This document shows positions 1-4,540 of a stretch of 7,705 nucleotides of DNA, in pieces. Origin of the DNA: JAMXLO01 sp036494925. GTDB lineage: Bacteria; Pseudomonadota; Alphaproteobacteria; Acetobacterales; Acetobacteraceae. The stretch spans positions 1-7,705 of the forward strand of contig DASXNR010000078.1 of the NCBI GenBank assembly GCA_036494925.1, in the 5' to 3' direction. How positions within the stretch are numbered: the first letter of the stretch is position 1; each line of letters opens with the position of its first letter. The notes under the pieces are model-generated. The model searched no databases and was not told where the DNA came from. It saw only the letters and a list, made by a program, of their open reading frames with translations. The translations under genes were made by a program, and so were the position numbers.

Positions 1-282
1 ATGCACGCCGGCGCGCAGTGACCTCGCCAATCGCACATCGCCCGCCACCACCAGTATAAGGCGGCGGGCACGGCAGATCCGCGCCAGCTCATGCCCGAGC
101 GCCGCGCGGTACGGATCGCCGTCGTGGCGCAGCACGATGCCCGCCAGCCCCTTCGGCAGGCGAGACGCGGCAAGCCGCGGGTCCGGCAGGCGACGCGAAT
201 CGGTGAACAGCCACAGGACCGGCCGATTCCCACCCTGGCGTGCCGCCACGGCGTGTGCCCAGGAGAGCAGCCGTGGATCCAT
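1..282 (-). CDS. thiamine-phosphate-synthase-like protein (ThiE/TenI superfamily), N-terminal part, cut by the window edge
   Basis: The reverse strand is open for 94 codons from ATG at 282 to the left edge with no stop, so the C-terminal half is missing. The visible protein begins MDPRLLSWAHAV. It then has a strand-like segment around residues 20-25 (VLWLFTD), a segment around 47-54 (GLAGIVLRHD), and one at about 75-81 (LILVVAG), ending in RAGVH. The LFTD, GIVLRHD, VVAGD and AGVH spacing recalls short ThiE/TenI (beta/alpha)8 proteins annotated as thiamine phosphate synthase in alphaproteobacteria. True ThiE joins the hydroxymethylpyrimidine and thiazole phosphates in the cytoplasm. The phosphate-binding and metal-binding C-terminal parts are outside the window, so activity cannot be judged; TenI-like non-synthases are possible. 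The start was chosen for the MDPRLL opening; no strong ribosome binding site is seen. It is divergent from the TPR-glycosyltransferase operon. Confidence 0.55.
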   Translation of the reverse strand, partial: MDPRLLSWAHAVAARQGGNRPVLWLFTDSRRLPDPRLAASRLPKGLAGIVLRHDGDPYRAALGHELARICRARRLILVVAGDVRLARSLRAGVH

Positions 283-308
283 TGTGGCCCGACGGGCGCG
301 CTTGTGCG

Positions 309-337
309 GTTGGATCGTGTCCAAGCAAGGATCCAAC
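309..337. repeat. 8-bp perfect inverted repeat in a divergent spacer, possible operator or hairpin
   Basis: GTTGGATC at 309-316 is the exact reverse complement of GATCCAAC at 330-337, with 13 bases between. A second short pair, TTGGA 310-314 with TCCAA 320-324, overlaps it. The element lies 27 bp upstream of the ATG at 282 on the reverse strand, where an operator or leader hairpin for the thiamine-phosphate-synthase-like gene could sit. The sequence shows only the symmetry; no function is established. It does not resemble a TPP riboswitch. Confidence 0.4.
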
Positions 338-350
338 ACGGAGAAGGCGA

Positions 351-380
351 AGGGCCACGGTGGGCCACGGTGGGCCACGG
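351..380. repeat. three tandem 10-bp repeats (unit TGGGCCACGG)
   Basis: Two exact copies of TGGGCCACGG at 361-370 and 371-380 follow a first copy at 351-360 that differs only in its first base (A for T). The array is in the non-coding spacer between the two divergent genes. Its 10-bp period is close to one helical turn, so it could be a phased protein-binding array, or simply slippage of a G+C-rich unit. Copy number may vary between strains. Confidence 0.8.
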
Positions 381-527
381 AGCCAGCATGAAGCCTTCGT
401 GGGCCTCGGCCTGCTTTATGGTTAGATTCTTTCTGCTGGTGATCGCACCGACCGTGCATCCGATTGCCCTGCGGTTCTTGCGTGTACCATTGAACAAGGC
501 GCGCGTGCGTGCAATTGGCGGGATGCC

Positions 528-2057
528 ATGAGCCGCCGCAAGCATCAGATCGAGGCGTTCTTCCGGCAGGGAACTCAACTCCATGCGGCCGGCCGATTGG
601 CCGAGGCTGAGCAGGTCTATCGCCAGCTCCTCGCGGCGGTGCCTTCACATGCCGACAGCCAGCACATGTTGGGCATGCTCGCGCTGCAAGCCAATCAGCC
701 TGGTATCGCACTGGAGTGGATCGATCGGGCGATCGCGGCGCGACCGGCCAATGCAATCTACCAGGTCAACCGCGCCAGCGCGCTGCTGGCGATCGGCGAG
801 ACGGCGGCAGCGGAGGCGGCATGCCGCGAGGCGCTGAAGCTGAAACGGAACTGCGCCGAGGCGTGCCAGGTGCTGGGACACGCATTGTCTGATCTCGGCC
901 GGCCGGCGGAGGCAATCGCCGCCTATCGGGACGCGATGCAATACAACGCCGCGCTGCCCGATCTGGCCGGCCACCTCGGCCTCGCGCTGCGGCAGGCCGG
1001 CCGGCAGGAGGAAGCGGCGGCAGCACTGCGCCAGGCCATGGCCCGCGCACCACGGGATGTGCAGGCACTGGGAAACCTGGCGGGGGTGTTGAAGGAACTG
1101 GCCCACCTGGACGAAGCCGAGTCGCTGTATCGCGATGCGTTGTGCCGGCAGCCGGACGATCCGGCGCAGCACTACAACCTGAGCCTGGTGCTGCTGCTCG
1201 CCGGCCGGTTTGCGGAGGGCTGGCGCGAATACGAGTGGCGCTTCCGCGCCGGCGCCGCGCGCGTGCCCGACTGCGCGCAGCCGCGCTGGGAGGGCGAGCC
1301 ATTTGCCGGGCGCACGCTGCTGGTGCGCAGCGAACAGGGGCTCGGCAACGCCATCCAGTTCTGCCGCTATGCCACGCTGGTGACCGGCGGACGCGTGATC
1401 CTGGAGGTGCATCGGCCGCTCTGCCGCCTGGTCGGCAGTCTGCGCGGCATCGAGCGCGTCGTGCCGATCGGCGATCCGCCGCCGCCATTCGATCTCTATG
1501 TTCCACTGCTGAGCCTGCCGCGCCTGCTCGGCGAGGCGGCTACCCCGGTGCCTTATCTCGCGGCCGAGCCCGAGCTGGTTGCCGCGTGGCGCGACCGGCT
1601 GGGTTCGCACGGGTTCAGGATCGGCGTGGCCTGGCAGGGCAATCCGGCCAGCCTGGCGGAACACGGCCGCTCCTACCCACTCGCGCACCTGCGACCGCTT
1701 GCGGAACGTCCGGGCGTGCGGCTGATCAGCCTGCAAAAGCATAATGGGATGGAACAGCTCGCGGCCGCAGGGTTTGCGATCGAGACACCCGAGCTGGACA
1801 CCGGGCCCGATGGCTTTGTCGATACCGCGGCGGTGATGCAGAGCCTCAACCTCATCGTCACCTCGGACACCTCGGTGGCGCACCTCGCCGGGGCGATGGG
1901 GCGGCCGGTCTGGGTGGCCCTGCAGCACGTGCCGGACTGGCGGTGGCTGCTCGCCGGCGAGGATTGCCGCTGGTATCCGACCATGCGGCTGTTCCGTCAG
2001 ACCACGCGCGGCGACTGGGGCGGCGTGTTCGCCCTGATGGCGGAACAGCTCGCATGA
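528..2057 (+). CDS. TPR protein with C-terminal GT9-like glycosyltransferase domain
   Basis: This is a 509-residue protein in two parts. Residues about 9-240 are TPR units of roughly 34 residues (for example 9-42, 43-76, 77-110, 111-144, 145-178, 179-212), ending in a half-repeat with the family signature GWREYEWRF at 231-239. Residues about 258-509 have the GT9/heptosyltransferase-like Rossmann layout. It includes LLVRSEQGLGNAIQFCRY (264-281), IGVAWQGNP (365-373), RSYPL, ISLQK (400-404) and the nucleotide-sugar-side motif VTSDTSVAHLAGAMGRPVWV (444-463). Proteins of this design are thought to transfer sugars to proteins or surface glycans; donor and acceptor cannot be read here. The usual GLGD near the start of the domain is GLGN, with Asn at 274. 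There is no signal peptide or membrane helix, so it is probably cytoplasmic. ATG 528 has a modest upstream GGCGGG. The stop overlaps the next gene as ATGA, implying translational coupling. Confidence 0.85.
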   Translation: MSRRKHQIEAFFRQGTQLHAAGRLAEAEQVYRQLLAAVPSHADSQHMLGMLALQANQPGIALEWIDRAIAARPANAIYQVNRASALLAIGETAAAEAACREALKLKRNCAEACQVLGHALSDLGRPAEAIAAYRDAMQYNAALPDLAGHLGLALRQAGRQEEAAAALRQAMARAPRDVQALGNLAGVLKELAHLDEAESLYRDALCRQPDDPAQHYNLSLVLLLAGRFAEGWREYEWRFRAGAARVPDCAQPRWEGEPFAGRTLLVRSEQGLGNAIQFCRYATLVTGGRVILEVHRPLCRLVGSLRGIERVVPIGDPPPPFDLYVPLLSLPRLLGEAATPVPYLAAEPELVAAWRDRLGSHGFRIGVAWQGNPASLAEHGRSYPLAHLRPLAERPGVRLISLQKHNGMEQLAAAGFAIETPELDTGPDGFVDTAAVMQSLNLIVTSDTSVAHLAGAMGRPVWVALQHVPDWRWLLAGEDCRWYPTMRLFRQTTRGDWGGVFALMAEQLA

Positions 2058-2443
2058 CCCCGCGCGTGCCGGTCTCCTGGGGCGAGCTGATCGACAAGAT
2101 CACCATCCTGGAGATCAAGGTGGAACGGCTGCGCGCGCCGGCGGCGCGAGCGAATGCCGCGCACGAACTGACGCTGCTGCGAGCGGAACTGGCGGAGCCG
2201 CCGGCGGGGCTGGCCGCGCTGCAAGCCGAACTCGCCGGGGTGAACCGCCGGCTGTGGGACATCGAGGACGACATCAGGCGGAAGGAGGCGTCGCAGGCAT
2301 TCGACGCCGGGTTCATCGCGCTGGCGCGCGCGGTCTACCACAGCAACGACGAGCGCAGCCGGATCAAGCGTGCGATCAATGAACTGCTGGGGTCCGGAAT
2401 CATCGAGGAGAAGCAGTATGTCGGTTACCGAGCTACCGAATGA
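2054..2443 (+). CDS. DUF6165 family protein, function unknown
   Basis: This 129-residue protein opens MTPRVPVSWGELIDKITILE, which matches the conserved N-terminus I associate with DUF6165. The rest is mostly helical and charged. Heptad-like stretches at about 13-65 (ITILEIKVERL, then ELTLLRAEL and LQAEL) suggest a short coiled coil. A second conserved block reads LWDIEDDIRRKEA (68-80), and FIALARAVYHSNDERSRIKR (87-106) follows. No signal peptide or transmembrane segment is seen. The ATG at 2054 shares its last bases with the TGA of the glycosyltransferase gene, and this start removes a long out-of-family N-terminal extension (from 1943). It also gives the usual length. Small proteins of this family often sit next to TPR/glycosyltransferase genes, so a partner role in the same glycan pathway is plausible but unproven. 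The 3' end contains the start of yggS. Confidence 0.85.
   Translation: MTPRVPVSWGELIDKITILEIKVERLRAPAARANAAHELTLLRAELAEPPAGLAALQAELAGVNRRLWDIEDDIRRKEASQAFDAGFIALARAVYHSNDERSRIKRAINELLGSGIIEEKQYVGYRATE
2405..2410 (+). promoter_or_regulatory. Shine-Dalgarno sequence for yggS inside the DUF6165 gene
   Basis: GAGGAG lies seven bases before ATG 2418. It is the strongest ribosome binding site in this operon and decides the YggS start against the upstream in-frame ATG at 2370, which lacks one. It is encoded within codons of the DUF6165 gene (the IIEEK segment), so this coding stretch serves both proteins. Confidence 0.75.
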
Positions 2444-3104
2444 CATCGCGTCGATCGCGGACAATCTGCGCCGGGTGCGGGAGCGGATCGCCGCTGCGGC
2501 GCTGAAGGCCGGTCGGCGGCCGGAGGACGTGACGCTGGTCGCGGTGAGCAAGACCAAGCCGGTCGAGGCAGTACGCGCGGCACTGGCGGCCGGCCAGACC
2601 GTGTTCGGCGAGAACCGGGTGCAGGAGGCGGCGACGAAGTTTCCCCAGTTGCGGGCGGAACATCGGTTTCAGTTGCACATCATCGGCGGGCTGCAGACCA
2701 ACAAGGCCCGCGACGCGGTGCGGCTGGCCGACGTGATCGAGACGCTGGACCGGCCGCGGCTGGCCGAGGCGGTCGGGGCGGCGATGGCCAAGGAAGGGCG
2801 CACGCCGAGGCTGCTGATCGAGGTGAACACCGGCGACGAACCGCAAAAATCAGGGGTGGCGCGCGCGGATGCGGATGCCTTTATCGATGACTGCAAGGCG
2901 CGGTTCGAAGCGGCGCTGGTCGGTCTGATGTGCGTGCCGCCGCTCGACCAGGACCCGCGGCCGCACTTCGAGTGGCTCGCCGAGAGGGCGGCGCGGCACC
3001 GGCTTGGTGTGGTGTCGATGGGGATGTCGGCGGATTTCGAAGTGGCGATCGCGTGCGGCGCGACCTCAGTTAGGGTCGGCAGCGCCATTTTCGGGCATCG
3101 CTAG
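2418..3104 (+). CDS. yggS: YggS/PLPBP-family pyridoxal phosphate homeostasis protein
   Basis: This 228-residue protein covers the full YggS/PROSC fold, a single alanine-racemase-like TIM barrel that binds PLP but has no known enzymatic activity and buffers intracellular PLP. Lys45 in VAVSKTKP aligns with the PLP-binding Lys36 of E. coli YggS. Further family motifs are FGENRVQEA (63-71), HIIGGLQTNK (87-96), NTGDEPQKSG (137-146), SMGMSADFEVAI (200-211, phosphate side) and RVGSAIFG (219-226). Where E. coli has IGPLQSNK this protein has IGGLQTNK, which I believe is seen in other alphaproteobacteria. ATG 2418 is preferred over ATG 2370 because it has GAGGAG seven bases upstream and gives the family-typical N-terminus. 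The gene overlaps DUF6165 by 26 bp in another frame, so the three genes probably form one transcript. The REP doublet follows 18 bp after the stop. Confidence 0.95.
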   Translation: MSVTELPNDIASIADNLRRVRERIAAAALKAGRRPEDVTLVAVSKTKPVEAVRAALAAGQTVFGENRVQEAATKFPQLRAEHRFQLHIIGGLQTNKARDAVRLADVIETLDRPRLAEAVGAAMAKEGRTPRLLIEVNTGDEPQKSGVARADADAFIDDCKARFEAALVGLMCVPPLDQDPRPHFEWLAERAARHRLGVVSMGMSADFEVAIACGATSVRVGSAIFGHR

Positions 3105-3122
3105 CGCAGGGCAGCAGGCAGC

Positions 3123-3219
3123 ATCATGGGTTTCGCTGCGCTCTACCCATCCTACGGCTACGCGTGCGCACCAACTCGTAGGATGGGTAGAGGTAGAGCC
3201 CACGGCGAAACCCATCATG
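3123..3219. repeat. REP doublet (REPIN/BIME-like inverted repeat), possible bidirectional terminator
   Basis: The inner arms are a perfect 16-bp match: CTCTACCCATCCTACG at 3141-3156 and its reverse complement at 3177-3192, around a 20-base loop. The outer arms ATGGGTTTCG (3126-3135) and CGAAACCCAT (3206-3215) add ten more perfect pairs, separated from the inner stem by unequal unpaired parts of 5 and 13 bases. Each half looks like a REP: a GTAG tetranucleotide followed by a GATGGGT...ACCCATC palindrome, the two halves facing each other. GTAG heads are known from REPs mobilised by REP-associated tyrosine transposases (RAYTs). The unit GTAGGATGGGTAGAGC...GAAACCCATC is one I recall from many proteobacterial genomes. 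It lies between convergent yggS and msrC, so the hairpin could end both transcripts; no T-run is present. Confidence 0.8.
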
Positions 3220-3721
3220 TCACGTGCCGCACCACCACCTCCGCCAGCATCTCGCAACCCATACGATCCGCCTCGTCGAAGCGCCCCGGCACCGGGCTGT
3301 CGAGATCCAGCACGCCCAGCAGCGAACCGCCGGCCAGCAACGGCACCACCAGCTCGGAGCGCGACGCAGTGTCGCAGGCGATGTGGCCAGGGAACGCCTC
3401 GACGTCCGGCACCAGGATCGACCGCCGCTCCGCCGCCGCCGTTCCGCAGACGCCCTTGCCCAGCGCAATGCGCACGCAGGCAGGCAGGCCCTGGAACGGT
3501 CCCAGCACCAGCTCGCCCTCGCGCAGGAAGTAGAATCCGGCCCAGTTCAGCCCGGGCAGCGCATGATACACCGCTGCCGCCGCGTTGGCCGCATTGGCGA
3601 CCGGATCGGTTTCGCCAGCCAACAGAGCGGCCAGCTCCCGCGCCAGCTCACGATAAAGGGTGGCCTTGTCCGCCTCACGCAGGACCGACGTCCACGGCGA
3701 GGGTCGGGTTGGGTCGTGCAT
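3215..3721 (-). CDS. msrC: free methionine-(R)-sulfoxide reductase (GAF domain, fRMsr)
   Basis: This is a 168-residue cytoplasmic protein consisting almost entirely of one GAF domain. It matches E. coli YebR/MsrC, which reduces free methionine-R-sulfoxide using thioredoxin. The active-site stretch is intact: GPFQGLPACVRIALGKGVCG (74-93), then DVEAFPGHIACD (106-117) and SRSELVVPL (120-128). Cys82, Cys92 and Cys116 align with E. coli Cys84, Cys94 and Cys118, and Asp117 and Glu123 with substrate-binding acids. The closing GVLDLDSPVPGRFDEAD motif is also typical. ATG 3721 is chosen because GGGGAG lies nine bases upstream and the length fits the family; an in-frame extension to 4039 is low-quality sequence overlapping the MarR gene. 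The TGA at 3215-3217 lies within the right end of the REP doublet. The gene is 55 bp downstream of the MarR-type regulator on the same strand, a likely operon. Confidence 0.93.
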   Translation of the reverse strand: MHDPTRPSPWTSVLREADKATLYRELARELAALLAGETDPVANAANAAAAVYHALPGLNWAGFYFLREGELVLGPFQGLPACVRIALGKGVCGTAAAERRSILVPDVEAFPGHIACDTASRSELVVPLLAGGSLLGVLDLDSPVPGRFDEADRMGCEMLAEVVVRHVT

Positions 3722-3776
3722 CACGCGGACTCCCCGGTGGCGGCAGCTCAAGGTTACCGCCATCAGGGGAACAATG

Positions 3777-4187
3777 TCAGTGCGTCGACGCTCGCGCCTC
3801 GGTGCCGGCACGTTGGCGCGCGGGCGCCGGGTCGACGGTGATCCGCATCGCCGTTGCCGCATCACGAAGAATGGTTCGCAACTCGCGCAGGAATGCCATG
3901 CCGGTGGCGGTCCGCTGCACCAATACACTGCGGCGATCCAGCGGATCGGTCTTGCGGCGCACCAGATCGAACTCCGACAAGCGGTCGAGCGCCCGGGTGA
4001 TCGCCGGCTTGGAGACCCCGAGTTTCGCCGCCAGGCCACGCACCGTTTGCGCCTCGGTCTCCAGATAGCAGGTCAGGAACACCCCCAGTTGCCGCGCCGA
4101 CAGATCGGGGCCATCCCGCCGCACCAGCTCGACGATCGCGGTTCGCAGAATGCCGGCCAGACCGTCGCTGACTTCGTTTGTAATCAT
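3777..4187 (-). CDS. MarR-family transcriptional regulator
   Basis: This 136-residue protein has the MarR layout. A helical dimerisation part at about 5-45 leads into a winged helix-turn-helix with QTVRGLAAKLGVSKPAITRA (47-66) as helix-turn-helix. RLSEFDLVRRKTDPLDRRSV (69-88) forms the second helix and wing, including the conserved Asp-Arg-Arg (84-86). A variable basic tail follows. It has a single cysteine, Cys40, so it is not a two-cysteine peroxide sensor; one-cysteine sensing cannot be excluded. ATG 4187 is preferred over ATG 4226 because AGGAAAGG ends about seven bases upstream and the 13-residue extension would overlap the operator-like palindrome. The next gene on the same strand is msrC, so control of an oxidant-repair gene is a reasonable inference. 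The ligand and regulon are unknown. Confidence 0.9.
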   Translation of the reverse strand: MITNEVSDGLAGILRTAIVELVRRDGPDLSARQLGVFLTCYLETEAQTVRGLAAKLGVSKPAITRALDRLSEFDLVRRKTDPLDRRSVLVQRTATGMAFLRELRTILRDAATAMRITVDPAPARQRAGTEARASTH

Positions 4188-4212
4188 GTTCGGACCTTTC
4201 CTGATCGGAATG

Positions 4213-4232
4213 GCGGTTGTCCGCACAACCGC
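4213..4232. promoter_or_regulatory. 8-bp perfect inverted repeat, candidate operator of the MarR regulator
   Basis: GCGGTTGT (4213-4220) and ACAACCGC (4225-4232) are exact reverse complements separated by four bases, 25 bp upstream of the regulator's ATG at 4187. On the reverse strand another GGTTGT copy lies just upstream (ACAACC at 4236-4241 on the + strand), giving two direct GGTTGT units plus the inverted one. MarR proteins commonly bind palindromes of 16-20 bp overlapping their own promoter, so autoregulation is likely by position. No clear -35/-10 pair was identified. Confidence 0.5.
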
Positions 4233-4336
4233 GTGACAACCATCCAGGGGAGCCTGTCACAAGTGGTGGATTCAAGTCGCGTAACGAGTGGGTGACAGAA
4301 CCAGTTACCGCTACCTATGATTGCGCACAATGCGGA

Positions 4337-4393
4337 CCGGCCCGTCTGATCACGCGCCGCCAGGGGAGCAGCCCTGCAACCAGAACGGGCCGG
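4337..4393. repeat. 9-bp perfect inverted repeat enclosing a 5-bp one, possible kup terminator or leader structure
   Basis: CCGGCCCGT (4337-4345) pairs with ACGGGCCGG (4385-4393). Inside the 39-base loop, CAGGG (4361-4365) pairs with CCCTG (4372-4376). A further 3-bp CTG/CAG match can extend the outer stem after a small bulge. The element lies about 150 bases after the kup stop in the direction of transcription and about 150 before the MarR start. It could therefore end the kup transcript or fold in the regulator's leader. G+C-rich DNA makes such pairs easily, so confidence in function is low. Confidence 0.35.
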
Positions 4394-4540
4394 CCCAACA
4401 TCCTGCGCCTCCCAGCGGCAGGACCGACAGGTTGCGCCGCGTGGTCTGTCGAAACTCATGCCGCTACATTACGAAACCGTCAGGACAGCGCCTGGCGCGG
4501 GTGAAATAGTCACATTTCCGATAGCAGACGGAGCACGTCG

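Larger units (their letters stand above)
4188..4540. other. 353-bp intergenic region between kup and the MarR gene, with several inverted repeats
   Basis: No convincing gene is present. Reading in the transcribed (reverse) direction, it holds the end of kup and the promoter region of the MarR regulator. Visible symmetry consists of the candidate operator at 4213-4232, CTGTCAC/GTGACAG at 4254-4260 and 4292-4298, a 9-bp pair at 4337-4345 and 4385-4393, and TCCTGC/GCAGGA at 4401-4406 and 4418-4423. The short weakly palindromic GTGAAATAGTCAC at 4501-4513 lies just past the kup stop. No T-tract terminator is seen. An open frame of 91 codons on the reverse strand (4184-4459) has no family resemblance and overlaps the regulator's start. 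Confidence 0.6.

Noticed and set aside
395..527. Promoter for the TPR-glycosyltransferase operon
   Set aside because: Several weak hexamer pairs (for example near TATGGT at 418 and TACCAT at 485) were tried, but none had both a good -35 and a normal spacer.
91..531. 146-codon + strand frame over the left edge and spacer
   Set aside because: Its first half is antisense to the thiamine-phosphate-synthase-like frame and its second half is spacer containing the 10-bp repeats; no family resemblance.
645..1928. 427-codon open frame antisense to the TPR-glycosyltransferase gene
   Set aside because: It is the mirror of a real gene in G+C-rich DNA, rich in Arg, His and Gln, with no recognisable domain; the + strand frame has clear TPR and GT motifs.
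3722..4039. N-terminal extension of MsrC to an upstream in-frame ATG
   Set aside because: The extension is Arg/Ser-rich shadow sequence of the MarR gene; the ATG at 3721 has a good ribosome binding site and gives the normal length.
4184..4459. 91-codon reverse-strand frame upstream of the MarR gene
   Set aside because: Covers the start and operator-like region of the MarR gene, Cys/Arg-rich composition, no recognised family.
4188..4540. Riboswitch (cobalamin-like or TPP-like) in the kup-MarR spacer
   Set aside because: Hairpins are present but none of the conserved core motifs of those classes was recognised.
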